The notes: generated by a model from the sequence alone, not told the origin. A stretch of 57,113 bases of DNA from Defluviitaleaceae bacterium (GCA_009784025.1 WQVK01000013.1:1-57113), one strand, 5' to 3'; positions 16,907 to 26,238 are shown, counted from the stretch's first letter. A program made the numbers and translations.

Positions 16907-18052
16907 CTATTTAAAATAACCTTTAACCTTGTCAAGCCATTTTATCTTGTGGTTTTTGTAATCGTCACCCATGGCGTCGTTGAAACCACGTAGGATTTCC
17001 CGTTGTTTTTCGTTCATGCTGGTGGGTACGGTTACGTTTAGCTTTACTATTAGGTCGCCTACATTGCTGGCATTGTGTACGTTTGGTACGCCTTTGCCGC
17101 GCAAGCGCACTATTGCGCCGGGTTGCGTGCCGGGTTTTACATCGTGTTTTTCTGCGCCGCCATCTAGGGTTGGGATTGAAATCTCATCCCCCAAAGCTGC
17201 CTGTACGAAAGTTATTGGCATTTCTAAATATAAATGGCTTCCTTCACGGGTATAAAGCTTGTGCGGCGCTACATTTACGGTAATGTACAAATCACCGGCG
17301 GGCGCGCCTTTTTCGCCCATTTCACCTTTGCCGTTTAAGCGCACGCTTTGGCCGTTGTCTATGCCTTTGGGTATGTTTACTTCTAAGGTTTTTGTGGTAC
17401 GAACGCGCCCCAGGCCCCGGCAATCTTTACATGGGTCTTTAATTATCTTGCCCTCACCGCGGCAATGCTGGCATGTGACAACCTGTGTCATCATACCCAG
17501 TATGCTTTGCTGGGTAACTCTGGTGCTACCTGTGCCACCACAATGCTTACAGCTTTCTGGGTGGGTGCCGGGTTTTGCGCCTGTGCCCTTGCAAGTGCCG
17601 CAACTATCATAGGTTTGCAGCTTAACTTCTTTGGTTGTGCCAAATACCGCTTCTTCAAAGCGAATATTGACCCTCATCTGAAGGTCTGCACCTCGCCTGG
17701 CCCTTGGGCGCTGCCGCCCGCCGCCGCCAAACATGCTGCCTAAATCTATACCGCCGCCACCAAAGAACGAGTTGAAAATATCGCCCATATCCATAGAGCC
17801 ATTAAATCCGCCCCCACCACCCTGCTGAAATGCCTGGTGGCCAAACTGGTCGTAAGTAGAGCGTTTATTAGCATCACTAAGAACGCTATACGCCTCACTT
17901 ACCTCCTTAAACTTATCCTCGGCGGTTTTATCACCCGGATTAGCGTCCGGGTGATATTTTTTGGCCATATTACGGTAGGCCTTCTTCAAATCACTGTCGC
18001 TAGCATCCCTGCCAACGCCTAAAATTTCATAATAATCACGCTTGTCTGCCAT
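16907..18052 (-). CDS. dnaJ: Chaperone protein DnaJ
   Basis: 381 residues from the ATG at 18052 (AAGGGGG upstream). J domain at 1-70 with the essential HPD ([11 protein letters not shown]), Gly/Phe-rich region about 75-115, four zinc-binding CxxCxGxG repeats ([32 protein letters not shown]), then the C-terminal substrate-binding domains. It delivers unfolded proteins to DnaK and stimulates its ATPase. It is the last gene of hrcA-grpE-dnaK-dnaJ; a family E repeat sits between it and dnaK. An upstream extension of the frame to 18121 has no ribosome-binding site. Confidence 0.97.
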   Translation of the reverse strand: MADKRDYYEILGVGRDASDSDLKKAYRNMAKKYHPDANPGDKTAEDKFKEVSEAYSVLSDANKRSTYDQFGHQAFQQGGGGGFNGSMDMGDIFNSFFGGGGIDLGSMFGGGGRQRPRARRGADLQMRVNIRFEEAVFGTTKEVKLQTYDSCGTCKGTGAKPGTHPESCKHCGGTGSTRVTQQSILGMMTQVVTCQHCRGEGKIIKDPCKDCRGLGRVRTTKTLEVNIPKGIDNGQSVRLNGKGEMGEKGAPAGDLYITVNVAPHKLYTREGSHLYLEMPITFVQAALGDEISIPTLDGGAEKHDVKPGTQPGAIVRLRGKGVPNVHNASNVGDLIVKLNVTVPTSMNEKQREILRGFNDAMGDDYKNHKIKWLDKVKGYFK

Positions 18053-18154
18053 GCCTACCCCCTTGTGGTATAATATGTCAAAACCGTGATGGCTAGCCCC
18101 CACACTTCTTAAAACTAGCATTGGAATCTTTTGTGGCGGTTATTACTAACCCCT

Positions 18155-18238
18155 ATACCAATGTTAAAGTTTTCGTCCCGATTTTTCCAAAAAGCGGGTG
18201 GAGATGTTGGAGGCTAGGCCTCTTACGGTTTTGTCTTA
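18155..18238 (-). repeat. Family E repeat beginning in the dnaK stop codon
   Basis: On the minus strand it reads TAAGACAAAACCGTAAGAGG, then GCCTCCAACATCTCCACCCG, CTTTTTGGAAAAATCGGG and AACTTTAACATTGG. The first TAA is the stop codon of dnaK (18236-18238). Confidence 0.75.
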
Positions 18239-20071
18239 TCTCTCTGTGAAATCTCCATCGACTACATCGTGGTCTGGGCCGTAGTCGGTTGGTTCATCTT
18301 GTGGGGGGGCTGCGTCTTGGTATAGTTTTGAAGAGAAGGCTTGCAGGGCTTGGGTATAGGCTTCTATCGCGCCTTTTAGTTGCTCTGTGTCGTTTTCAGA
18401 CATTGTTTCGCCGTGCATGGATACGCTTACGCTTTTTAATTTGTCCATTTCGGTGGTTAGGTTGGTTTTATCTTCTTCGCTGGCTTTTTCGCCTATTTCG
18501 GCAAGAAGTTTTTCTGTTTGGAAGATTAGTGATTCTGCTTCGTTTTTGGCGTCTATTGCTTCCTTACGCTTGCGGTCTTCTTCGGCGAATTGTTCTGCGT
18601 CTTTTACGGCGCGATCTATATCTGCGTCGGATAGGTTGCTGGAGGCTGCGATGGTGATGTTTTGTTCCTTGCCTGTGCCTAGGTCTTTTGCAGATACGCT
18701 CACAATGCCGTTCGCGTCTATGTCGAACATTACTTCAATCTGTGGTACGCCGCGTGGTGCTGGTGGGATGTCGTCTAGGCGGAAGCGGCCAAGTTCTTTG
18801 TTGTCGCGGGCTAGGGCGCGCTCGCCCTGTACCACCACGATGTCTACCGCGGTTTGGTTTGGCGCGGCCGTGGAGAAGATTTGCTTCTTATTGGTAGGGA
18901 TTGTGGTGTTGCGCTCTATAAGGCGAGTGGCCACGCCGCCCTCGGTTTCTATGCTAAGGGATAGGGGTGTTACATCTAGCAGAAGGATGCCGCCTGCACC
19001 TGCGTCGCCAGCGAGTTTGCCTGCCTGGATTGACGCGCCAAGGGCCACACATTCGTCTGGGTTTATGCCCTTGAATGGCTCTTTGCCGGTGAGCTTTTTA
19101 ACAGCCTCTTGCACCGCTGGGATACGGGTAGAACCGCCAACCAGCAGCACTTTGTCAAGCTCTGATGGAGAGAGGTCTGCGTCTTTGAGGGCGGTTTGAA
19201 CAGGACCCATTGTTTTTTCAACTAGGTCGTGGGTGAGCTCGTCAAATTTTGCGCGTGTTAGGTTGATGTCCATATGCTTTGGCCCGTCTTGGTTCATGGT
19301 GATGAAGGGCAGGTTGATGTTGGTGGTTATTACTGTAGACAGCTCTTTTTTGGCCTTTTCTGCGGCTTCTTTTAGGCGCTGTATGGCCATTTTGTCTTGC
19401 ATCAGGTCCATGTTTTCTTGCTTTTTGAATTCGTCTACCAGGAATTTGATAACCCGGTCATCGAAGTCGTCGCCGCCTAGGCGGTTGTTGCCGCTGGTGG
19501 CCAGCACTTCGATAACACCGTCGCCGATGTCGATTATGCTAACGTCGAATGTGCCGCCGCCAAGGTCGTACACCATTATTTTTTGCTCTTTTTCGTTGTC
19601 TAGGCCGTAGGAAAGTGCGGCTGCGGTTGGCTCGTTGATGATGCGCTCAACTTCTAGGCCGGCGATTTTGCCTGCGTCTTTGGTGGCTTGGCGCTGGCTG
19701 TCTGTAAAATAGGCCGGCACGGTGATAACCGCCTTGGTGATAGATTCGCCAAGGTAGGCTTCTGCATCTGCTTTAAGCTTTTGCAGAATCATTGCGGAAG
19801 CTTCTTGTGGCGAATAGTCTTTGCCTTCGATATTTACTTTGAAATTAGTACCCATTTGGCGCTTGATGCTCATTACGGTGTTGTCTGGATTGGTGATGGC
19901 TTGGCGCTTTGCAGTTTCGCCAACGAGACGTTCGCCAGCTTTTGTGAAAGCTAGCACAGATGGTGTGGTGCGTGCGCCTTCAGTGTTTGAAATTACAACA
20001 GGCTGGCCGCCTTCCATAACGGCCACGCAAGAGTTGGTTGTTCCTAGGTCAATTCCGATAATTTTTGACAT
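18236..20071 (-). CDS. dnaK: Chaperone protein DnaK (Hsp70)
   Basis: 611 residues, normal for Firmicutes. ATPase domain opens with [19 protein letters not shown]; phosphate-2 loop [19 protein letters not shown]; adenosine motif [16 protein letters not shown]; the substrate-binding domain starts after the linker [13 protein letters not shown], and the helical lid ends in an acidic tail ([14 protein letters not shown]). It binds exposed hydrophobic segments in an ATP cycle driven by DnaJ and GrpE. Second-to-last in the CIRCE-controlled operon. A family B repeat lies 23 bp upstream of its start, separating it from grpE by 202 bp. Confidence 0.98.
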   Translation of the reverse strand: MSKIIGIDLGTTNSCVAVMEGGQPVVISNTEGARTTPSVLAFTKAGERLVGETAKRQAITNPDNTVMSIKRQMGTNFKVNIEGKDYSPQEASAMILQKLKADAEAYLGESITKAVITVPAYFTDSQRQATKDAGKIAGLEVERIINEPTAAALSYGLDNEKEQKIMVYDLGGGTFDVSIIDIGDGVIEVLATSGNNRLGGDDFDDRVIKFLVDEFKKQENMDLMQDKMAIQRLKEAAEKAKKELSTVITTNINLPFITMNQDGPKHMDINLTRAKFDELTHDLVEKTMGPVQTALKDADLSPSELDKVLLVGGSTRIPAVQEAVKKLTGKEPFKGINPDECVALGASIQAGKLAGDAGAGGILLLDVTPLSLSIETEGGVATRLIERNTTIPTNKKQIFSTAAPNQTAVDIVVVQGERALARDNKELGRFRLDDIPPAPRGVPQIEVMFDIDANGIVSVSAKDLGTGKEQNITIAASSNLSDADIDRAVKDAEQFAEEDRKRKEAIDAKNEAESLIFQTEKLLAEIGEKASEEDKTNLTTEMDKLKSVSVSMHGETMSENDTEQLKGAIEAYTQALQAFSSKLYQDAAPPQDEPTDYGPDHDVVDGDFTER

Positions 20072-20093
20072 TTAGTTTATCTCCTTTTTTTAA

Positions 20094-20195
20094 TAGAGTT
20101 CTTCTGAAATCGCAATAAACGTGATTTCAGAAGAAGCAAAAGATTGAAAATGAAACTTTTTCGAAATTGAAAAGCATAATTTCGAAAAAAGTCTA
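20094..20195 (+). repeat. Family B repeat between grpE and dnaK
   Basis: TAGAGTTCTTCTGAAATCGC ... TTTCGAAAAAAGTCTA, 102 bp, with the shared AAAAGATTGAAAATG interior. It lies inside the heat-shock operon and can fold in the transcript. Confidence 0.85.
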
Positions 20196-20273
20196 ATAGG
20201 TGCTGCCTCAACAATGGGGCGGCATTTTTACATGCTGTGGAAATAAGGCGGTAAAGCCGTTTTGCTTCATAGA

Positions 20274-20786
20274 CTAGTTAGCTACCCGAACCATGCTGTG
20301 GCGTATCACTTTGTCTTTGTGGATATAGCCTTTTTGCAGCTCGTCTATTATTACGTTTTGGCCGTGGGCCTCGTCTTGGATATGGGCTACGGCGTTGTGT
20401 AGGTTGGGGTCGAAGGGGGTGGCTTCGCCTATGGGGATTAGTTCTACGCCTAGCTCTTCTAGGGCGGCGTTTAGTTGGCGGGCTATTAGGGTTATGCCTT
20501 GGTAGAAGGGATCTTCTTTGTTTTCTTGGGCGCCGAGGGCGCGCTCGAAATTGTCCACTATGGGTAGAAGTTTTTCGCAGGCGCTGCGTATGCCGTCGTC
20601 GTGGCGGGTGAACATTTCCTTGGTGGTGCGTTTGCGGAAGTTATCGAACTCTGCAAGAACGCGGTGGTACTTGTCTTGGGCTTCGGCCAGGGCGACGTCT
20701 TCTGTTGGTGTGAACTGGGGTGGGTCTAGGATTTCTAGCTCTGGTTCTGTGGATTCTAGTTGTTCTAGGTCTTTTTCGGTTTCCAT
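20274..20786 (-). CDS. grpE: Nucleotide exchange factor GrpE
   Basis: 170 residues, ATG at 20786 behind CGGAGGAAAAC. Acidic N-terminal tail, long coiled coil about 30-90 (AEFDNFRKRTTKEMF), then the beta domain with the family signature (HNAVAHIQDEAHGQNVIIDE; LQKGYIHKDKVIRHSMVRVA). The dimer releases ADP from DnaK and acts as a thermosensor. It lies 32 bp after hrcA in the same transcript. Confidence 0.96.
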   Translation of the reverse strand: METEKDLEQLESTEPELEILDPPQFTPTEDVALAEAQDKYHRVLAEFDNFRKRTTKEMFTRHDDGIRSACEKLLPIVDNFERALGAQENKEDPFYQGITLIARQLNAALEELGVELIPIGEATPFDPNLHNAVAHIQDEAHGQNVIIDELQKGYIHKDKVIRHSMVRVAN

Positions 20787-20818
20787 GTTTTCCTCCGTTC
20801 GGGCGGCTGCGTAAGCAG

Positions 20819-21862
20819 TTAAAGCCCTAATGCATGGGTCACATGCTTGATGTTTAGTAATATCCCCGAAAGCACCGACACGGCCTGGGCGTAGTCCATA
20901 CGCATGGGGCCGATTAGGGCTATGCTGCCCGTGCTTTGGTTGTCTATTGTGTAATTTGCCCGGATTAGGCTGCAGTTTTTTAGCAGTGCCAGGCTGTTTT
21001 CTTCGCCGATGGTGATTTGGATGCTGTCTGGGCTAAGGTTGCCAGATTGCTCTAGGATGGCGATTAGCATTTCCCGGTCTTCTAGGGCGTGGAAGATGGC
21101 TTCCGCTTTGCGAATGTCTGCAAATTCCGGAAAGGTAAGGATGTTTTTAACGCCGCTGGTGAAAACCCGCACATCGTCCTCTGCCTGTATCATGTCTGCT
21201 ATTATGCCCAAAACCGGCATAAGTACATGTGCCTGCTGGCCAAATATGTTCAGCAAGCTGTCGATAAGGCTGCGGTTTATTTCCTTAACTGTTTTGCCCG
21301 CCAGGCTGTAGTTTAAGGCTTGGCTAAGGCGGGTTAGGGTATCGTAACCCGGGGCGGCGTTTAGGTTTACTACTTGGTTTTTAACGGTTTTGTTGTCTGT
21401 TACCAGCACCAGCAGTAATGATTTTTCGTCTAGGGGGACTAGCTGCACATGCTTGATTTTTGTTTTAATCAGCTTAGGCTCGCTAACTATGGCTGGGTAC
21501 CTTGTAAGGCCGGCCAGGGCTTTGGCCGTCTCCTGCATCATGTATTCGATTTGATAAATATTGTCGATTATCATGCGCTGCAAGAACATTGCTTCTTCCT
21601 GGGTTAGCGGGCGGCTGCTCATCATGCTGTCTACATAAAAGCGGTACCCGCTGGCCGACGGAATACGCCCGCTAGAGGTGTGCGGCTGGGTGATTAGCCC
21701 TAAATCTTCCAGGTCGCTCATCTCGTTGCGGATGGTGGCGCTGCTTATGCCTAGGCCGTATTTTTTGGCTATGGTGCGCGAGCCTATAGGTTCTGCCGTT
21801 TGGATATAATCGTTGATTATAGCCTCCAGAATCTTGAACTTGCGCTCGTTTAAGCCTAACAT
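20819..21862 (-). CDS. hrcA: Heat-inducible transcription repressor HrcA
   Basis: 347 residues, typical. N-terminal winged helix (KFKILEAIINDYIQTAEPIG; LGISSATIRNEMSDLEDLG; SGRIPSASGYRFYVD) followed by a GAF-like domain and the insertion domain, ending in MRMDYAQAVSVLSGIL. HrcA binds CIRCE and is kept active by GroEL, so heat stress relieves repression. It is the first gene of the operon, and the CIRCE lies just upstream. Confidence 0.97.
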   Translation of the reverse strand: MLGLNERKFKILEAIINDYIQTAEPIGSRTIAKKYGLGISSATIRNEMSDLEDLGLITQPHTSSGRIPSASGYRFYVDSMMSSRPLTQEEAMFLQRMIIDNIYQIEYMMQETAKALAGLTRYPAIVSEPKLIKTKIKHVQLVPLDEKSLLLVLVTDNKTVKNQVVNLNAAPGYDTLTRLSQALNYSLAGKTVKEINRSLIDSLLNIFGQQAHVLMPVLGIIADMIQAEDDVRVFTSGVKNILTFPEFADIRKAEAIFHALEDREMLIAILEQSGNLSPDSIQITIGEENSLALLKNCSLIRANYTIDNQSTGSIALIGPMRMDYAQAVSVLSGILLNIKHVTHALGL

Positions 21863-21883
21863 GGCTTCACCCCCTGTGTGTTG

Positions 21884-21910
21884 TTAGCACTCGCACGTGG
21901 CGAGTGCTAA
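21884..21910 (-). promoter_or_regulatory. CIRCE operator
   Basis: Perfect TTAGCACTC-N9-GAGTGCTAA inverted repeat, the HrcA binding site, between the promoter and hrcA. Confidence 0.97.
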
Positions 21911-21917
21911 TGTGTGA

Positions 21918-21946
21918 AGGTTAACATTTATGTGGGGATATGTCAA
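21918..21946 (-). promoter_or_regulatory. Sigma-A promoter of the hrcA operon
   Basis: Minus-strand TTGACA (21946-21941), 17-bp spacer, TAACCT (21923-21918), immediately upstream of CIRCE so that HrcA would block initiation. Confidence 0.75.
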
Positions 21947-21968
21947 GTGGTTTTTTAAAAAGAAGATG

Positions 21969-22115
21969 TATAGCAATTCCACCTAAAAACATTCACATGG
22001 AACGCAGGAAATTTTGCAAGACAGAAACTGAAAGCTGTCGCGCACTAGCGGTGTACAAGGCTTTTGGCGTTGCGGACTTGCGGGAAATTTACAAGTTATA
22101 CGTGGGTGTTTTTAT
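21969..22115. repeat. Family D repeat, diverged copy
   Basis: Begins ATAGCAATTCCACCTAAAAA with CATTCACATGGAACG and ends ACAAGTTATACGTGGGTG; the interior matches the D interior in reverse order (GTCGCGCACTAGCGGTGTAC). Older than the copies at 7619 and 15484. Confidence 0.6.
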
Positions 22116-22117
22116 AT

Positions 22118-22219
22118 GAGAGTTCTTCTGAAATTGCAAAAAACGCAATTTCAGAAGAAGCAAAAGATTGAAAATGTAACTTTTCCGAAACCCCCTACGG
22201 AAATTTCGGAAGAAGTCTA
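22118..22219 (+). repeat. Family B repeat
   Basis: GAGAGTTCTTCTGAAATTGC ... TTTCGGAAGAAGTCTA, with the AAAAGATTGAAAATGTAAC interior. Part of a D-B-C cluster that fills the gap 21947-22389. Confidence 0.85.
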
Positions 22220-22233
22220 TGGAATTTATATAG

Positions 22234-22339
22234 AAATAAATGAAAAAACGGTCTAGCCCAAGCGACAACTGAAACGCCAGGACAAGATTTTTTTGGCGTT
22301 TTTGCCGTGACAGGCGAGACCGGTTTCAAATTATTTCAC
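22234..22339 (-). repeat. Family C repeat (inverted)
   Basis: ATAGAAATAAATGAAAAAAC, GGTCTAG ... GGCGAGACCGGTTTCAAATT and ATTTCACC; same ends as the copy at 55141. Confidence 0.8.
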
Positions 22340-22389
22340 CATAAAATTGCAGATTAATATTGGATAAGGGCTTTCTGTTCCTATAAAGG

Positions 22390-22875
22390 CTACGCCCTGT
22401 GGAATGCTAGCCGTTCTTCCCCGTTGGCTAGCCAGATTATCCCGCATTGCTGGAAGCCCAAATTTTCTAGCAGGCGAACCATTGGGATATTGTCTTTGTG
22501 GGTGTCTATGCGGGTGTTTGGTAGCTGCTGATAGCACCAGTTTAAGCAAAATGCACCTATACCTTTTGCGGCTGGGGTTTGGGCGCGGGCTATCCTGTGG
22601 ACTACGGCGTAGGGCTGGTTGTTTAGCCATGCGCCGTCTATTTTGGCGTAGGTTGGGTCTGGGGTTGTGCTGAAGTAGAACACCGCCAAAACCTGGCCAT
22701 CGCATTCGCATACATAGCTTTCGCCAGAGCGGATATCGGCCTCTACGGCATCTTGGGGCGGGTGGTTTTGCTTCCATTGGTTTGGGTTGCCGTTTTGTTG
22801 CATAAATTCCCGCGCGGCGCGGTAGATATCTAGGATTGCTGGCAAGTCTGCGGGGGTGGATTTTCTTATGTTCAT
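22390..22875 (-). CDS. GNAT-family N-acetyltransferase
   Basis: 161 residues starting MNIRKSTPADLPAILDIYRAA, the usual GNAT opening, behind GGAGCCTCTC. Central strands carry VCECDGQVLAVFYFST, motif A is AVVHRIARAQTPAAKGIG, a relaxed form of the acetyl-CoA loop, and motif B is NIPMVRLLENLGFQQCGII. Likely cytoplasmic; the acceptor is unknown. It is oriented away from the SpoU methyltransferase gene and shares no operon. Confidence 0.85.
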   Translation of the reverse strand: MNIRKSTPADLPAILDIYRAAREFMQQNGNPNQWKQNHPPQDAVEADIRSGESYVCECDGQVLAVFYFSTTPDPTYAKIDGAWLNNQPYAVVHRIARAQTPAAKGIGAFCLNWCYQQLPNTRIDTHKDNIPMVRLLENLGFQQCGIIWLANGEERLAFHRA

Positions 22876-23041
22876 GAGAGGCTCCTTTGGTTTTTATTAT
22901 ACCAGAAATTGTTTCACAATTTTTTGGCAGTATGCTGGTAAGCAAAGGCGGCAAAGCCGCTGCATTAAAATTATAACATTGCGGCATAAAATAGACAAAT
23001 TCCTAGGATTTTGGTAAATTGGTTGTAATGCCAAAACTAAT

Positions 23042-23067
23042 CGGGGCAGCGCCCCATTGGAATGGAG
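23042..23067 (+). repeat. Family F repeat (core only) at an RBS
   Basis: CGGGGCAGCGCCCCATTGGA then ATGGAG. The GGGGC-AG-CGCCCC hairpin sits directly before the GGAG ribosome-binding site of the methyltransferase gene. Same module at 39684, 46706 and 52885. Confidence 0.75.
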
Positions 23068-23073
23068 AAAATA

Positions 23074-23808
23074 ATGCAGAACATTAAAGCCCTAAAAACG
23101 AAAAAAGGCCGCGACGAAGCTGGTCTATTTATGATAGAGGGGGAGAGGTTTATAAGCGAAATCCCCCACCATATAAGAATCACAAAATACCTGGCGGCAA
23201 AACGTTACGCCACCAGCCACGATATGGCAAAATATCACGCCCCGGTGGAAGTGATAAAGGATGGCCTTTTCGATAGCTTGGCGGATACAAAAAACCCTCA
23301 GGGCATAATGGCCATATGCGAGAAATTTTACTGGTCGCTGGCAGATTTGCCAGAGGATGGCTTCATTTTAATGGGCGAAAACTTAAATGACCCCGGCAAT
23401 ATTGGCACGCTTATACGCACCGCCGCTGCTGCCGGGGCGGCCGCTGTGGTTCTAACTGAGGGCAGTGGCGATGTTTTTAACCCTAAGGTGCTGCGCGCCA
23501 CGACAGGGGCAGCGTTTCGGCTTCCTGTAATCCAAGACGTGAGCCTGGCCGAAGCCGCCGCAGCCGTAAAACAGGCAGGCTTTGCCATGTATGCGGCGCA
23601 TTTGCATGGCGAAACTACGCCTTACAAGGTGGATATGGCAGGGAAATGCTGCATTTTGATAGGCAACGAATCCCATGGCTTAAGCGAGGCCGCCACGGCC
23701 GCTGCAACCAAGCTAATCCGCCTGCCCATGGCAAGTGATGTAGAGTCGCTAAATGCGTCTATGGCCGGAGGAATCTTGCTGTACGAAGCAGTACGGCAAC
23801 GGCTGTGA
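23074..23808 (+). CDS. TrmH/SpoU-family RNA 2'-O-methyltransferase
   Basis: 244 residues from the ATG at 23074, six bases after GGAG; an ATG at 23062 overlaps that site. The N-terminal substrate-binding part includes GRDEAGLFMIEGERFISE. The SPOUT trefoil-knot domain has all three motifs: NDPGNIGTLIRTAAAAG, ILIGNESHGLS and LPMASDVESLNASMAGGILL. The family methylates ribose 2'-OH of rRNA or tRNA with SAM, as dimers. The exact target (23S rRNA or tRNA) is not clear. A family G hairpin directly follows the stop. Confidence 0.92.
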   Translation: MQNIKALKTKKGRDEAGLFMIEGERFISEIPHHIRITKYLAAKRYATSHDMAKYHAPVEVIKDGLFDSLADTKNPQGIMAICEKFYWSLADLPEDGFILMGENLNDPGNIGTLIRTAAAAGAAAVVLTEGSGDVFNPKVLRATTGAAFRLPVIQDVSLAEAAAAVKQAGFAMYAAHLHGETTPYKVDMAGKCCILIGNESHGLSEAATAAATKLIRLPMASDVESLNASMAGGILLYEAVRQRL

Positions 23809-23851
23809 AAAAAATTCAGTTGGTCGGAATTTCCGACCAACTGAATTTTTT
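23809..23851 (+). terminator. Terminator, family G hairpin
   Basis: AAAAATTCAGTTGGTCGG pairs perfectly with CCGACCAACTGAATTTTT, immediately after the TGA of the methyltransferase gene and followed by Ts. Confidence 0.85.
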
Positions 23852-23881
23852 AGCCGGCTATCCATTTAAACAGGAGGAAAA

Positions 23882-24895
23882 ATGCATATAATAATTGGGC
23901 TGCCCATTCTTGTAATTTTCGCAATTGGCGTAATCGAATCATTTTTGATTTTTTTCTTGCTGGTTAATAGCCTGGCTTTTTTGCTGCATACCGCAAAAAA
24001 ACGCCCTGCCAATAGAAAAAAATTGCTGCTGCTTACATTGGCCTGTGGCGGGCTTGGGACGTTTTTTGGCAGGGTTTTTACAAAGCAGCGGCTGCTTAGC
24101 CCGGTTGTGCTAATTGGTCTTGTAATTGCGATTATTCCCATGGTTCATGTGGCGCATAGCCTCACTTTGGACAGGATAATCCGCTATGTAGAAATCGAAT
24201 TCCGTTCGCCAAACTGGCCGGCCGGGCTTGATGGCTATCGCATAGCATTCATTACGGATGCGCATGTAATCCCCCACCAGGCCATGGCAGATGTGGCCGC
24301 CGAGCTAACCCGCCGCAACATAGACCTGCTGCTACTTGGTGGCGATTTCGCCATGGGGGAGGGGTTTTACCAGGGCACAATCCGGGAAATAGCCAAAATA
24401 GCCACTACAGACGGCATCTTTGGCGTGGATGGCAACCATGATATCTACCATCTGCTTTTTGCCGCGATGGAAAACCACAGCATCACCCCGCTGGATAACA
24501 GCGGCCTGCATATTCGCGAAGGCTTTTTCTTAGCCGGGGTGCAAGACATGTGGAACCGAAACCCAAATGTGGCCGCCGCCACCCAGGGCGCAAAAGACAG
24601 CGATTTTACGCTACTGCTATCTCACAACCCAGACATATCAATGCAACAGCCCACAGCCGGGATAGACCTAATCCTATCCGGCCACAGCCACGCCGGCCAA
24701 ATCACCTTGTTCGGTTGGCCAATGTACTTACTGCGCGGCAGCATAACAAGCTACGGTACGCGCTTTGTCAGCGGTTTCGCCCATTCCGCAGACGGCGTAC
24801 CAGTATTCACCAGCAGCGGAATAGGTGTCTACTACAATGTACCAAGGATATTCGCCAGGCCGGAGGTTGTTGTGTTTAGCATGTTTAGAGGTTAA
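23882..24895 (+). CDS. Membrane-anchored calcineurin-like metallophosphoesterase
   Basis: 337 residues, ATG behind ACAGGAGG. Three hydrophobic segments (about 3-30, 42-60 and 74-92), then a YkuE-type phosphoesterase domain with the metal-binding motifs in order: ITDAHV, LGGDFAMG, GVDGNHDIY, LLSHNPD and LSGHSHAGQ. It would act on the cell surface or membrane face; related proteins cleave UDP-diacylglucosamine or other phosphoesters. The first motif has DAH, as in the YkuE group. The TAA stop is the first codon of a family E repeat. Confidence 0.9.
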   Translation: MHIIIGLPILVIFAIGVIESFLIFFLLVNSLAFLLHTAKKRPANRKKLLLLTLACGGLGTFFGRVFTKQRLLSPVVLIGLVIAIIPMVHVAHSLTLDRIIRYVEIEFRSPNWPAGLDGYRIAFITDAHVIPHQAMADVAAELTRRNIDLLLLGGDFAMGEGFYQGTIREIAKIATTDGIFGVDGNHDIYHLLFAAMENHSITPLDNSGLHIREGFFLAGVQDMWNRNPNVAAATQGAKDSDFTLLLSHNPDISMQQPTAGIDLILSGHSHAGQITLFGWPMYLLRGSITSYGTRFVSGFAHSADGVPVFTSSGIGVYYNVPRIFARPEVVVFSMFRG

Positions 24896-25022
24896 GACCA
24901 TCAGAGGCTTCGCCTCCGACACCTCTACCGCTTTTCATAAGGTTCGCGAAGCGAACCCGGCACTTTGTGCCGCCCGATTTTTTCGGGTTACATTTGAAAA
25001 AAGCTTGGCAAAAAACTTTAAT
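24893..25022 (+). repeat. Family E repeat, full copy, beginning in a stop codon
   Basis: TAAGACCATCAGAGGCTTCG, CACCTCTACCGCTTTTC, the module GGTTCGCGAAGCGAACC, GCACTTTGTGCCGCCCGATT, TTTTCGGGTTAC, then AAAAAAGCTTGGCAAAAAAC. The most complete copy in the window. Confidence 0.85.
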
Positions 25023-25065
25023 CTTGTATACAGATTGCTTAAACCTCAAGGGGCGTAAAAAACTC

Positions 25066-25096
25066 TTGATTCTTCCGTTAGGGAAGGATGTACACT
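25066..25096 (+). promoter_or_regulatory. MerR-type promoter with CTTCC-N5-GGAAG operator
   Basis: TTGATT (25066-25071), exactly 19 bp, TACACT (25091-25096). The spacer has the dyad CTTCCGTTAGGGAAG (25072-25086), similar in design to BmrR/TipA operators. Confidence 0.85.
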
Positions 25097-25140
25097 CATG
25101 GTATGCCGTTTCCGGCAAAACCATTTTGGAGGTAGATACC

Positions 25141-26238
25141 ATGAACGAACTTATTAAAATCAAGGATGTATCAGCGAAGTACGCCATCACCGCCCGGACG
25201 CTCCGATACTACGAGGACATCGGGCTATTGGCCAGCACCCGAACCGAGGATTACGCTCATAGGGTGTATGACGAAGCGGCGATTACCCGTTTGCAACAAA
25301 TCATTATCTTACGAAAGCTGAATATCCGTATCAAAGACATCAAGCGCATTTTTGACGCCCCCGATTCCGAAGTAGTTTTGGATGTGCTTGGTAAAAAGGT
25401 GGATGATATTGATGATGAAATGGCCTTGCTCCATGAGTTAAAGGACATAGTGCTGGACTTCATCGAGCAAATCAAGCAGTCGGATTTTCATAACGACGTT
25501 GAAGTAAAGCTGTTGTATGACAAGGCCAAAGAAATCGAAAGCCATTTAGCCGCCGTGGATTACAGCGGAAACCCCGGCAGTATAAGTGGACAAGCTGCAG
25601 CACAAACGACCGAACATACCAATACAAACCGATTATTAGAAGTAACGGATAAACTTGAGGACAAACGGTTGACACCACCCATTGCTGTAAACACATATCG
25701 GCAGACCCTTAACGCCGCGCGGTTTATCGGCATGAAATACGCCAGCGGCGGTGAAGCATGGGATGATTGGGGAAATATCTGGGGTATTAACGATGCTGAC
25801 AGTATGTTGAATCATCTGAGCGAAAGTCCATTATTGAAACAAATAAATGTGAACCCTGCCGACATCTACAAAGACGGCAACCCTCAAGACGGATGCGCCC
25901 TAATTGGCCTTATGCGTCATTCCGGCGGCGACCACAATAATTTTGAATATTGGCTTGGGTACTTCACGCCAGCGGATACCCCGGTACCGGAAGGATATGA
26001 TTATGCTGACTTCCCACAACAAGATGTGGGTATATGCTGGTTGTACGGTAAGAACGACGATGTTTTTGCTCACGAACCTGTTGCGTATGAAAAGCTGGGG
26101 AATGAAGGATATGACCCTATGGATGATTGGTGGTTTGAGCGCTATGTGGAACACCGCGAAAGAGAGGACAAGAATGGGTATAAAATTGCGGATATTTGTT
26201 TTTTCTTGAAGCAAGGAAAGGACGAGAGCCATGCCTGA
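25141..26238 (+). CDS. MerR-family regulator with GyrI-like effector domain
   Basis: 365 residues from the ATG at 25141 (GGAGGTAGATACC). MerR domain 1-72 (VSAKYAITARTLRYYEDIGL), coiled coil 75-135, linker, GyrI-like domain from about 185 (NAARFIGMKYASGGEAWDDW; DTPVPEGYDYADFPQQDVG). The first ~150 residues match the partial regulator at 1-843 at most positions, while the effector half is like the one at 8759. It overlaps the next gene by 8 bp, so the two are translationally coupled. The inducer is unknown; a drug-like or amphipathic molecule is typical of this domain. Confidence 0.9.
   Translation: MNELIKIKDVSAKYAITARTLRYYEDIGLLASTRTEDYAHRVYDEAAITRLQQIIILRKLNIRIKDIKRIFDAPDSEVVLDVLGKKVDDIDDEMALLHELKDIVLDFIEQIKQSDFHNDVEVKLLYDKAKEIESHLAAVDYSGNPGSISGQAAAQTTEHTNTNRLLEVTDKLEDKRLTPPIAVNTYRQTLNAARFIGMKYASGGEAWDDWGNIWGINDADSMLNHLSESPLLKQINVNPADIYKDGNPQDGCALIGLMRHSGGDHNNFEYWLGYFTPADTPVPEGYDYADFPQQDVGICWLYGKNDDVFAHEPVAYEKLGNEGYDPMDDWWFERYVEHREREDKNGYKIADICFFLKQGKDESHA

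Noticed and set aside
24550..24879. 109-codon ORF inside the metallophosphoesterase gene
   Set aside because: It is an out-of-frame shadow of a gene with all family motifs in the main frame.
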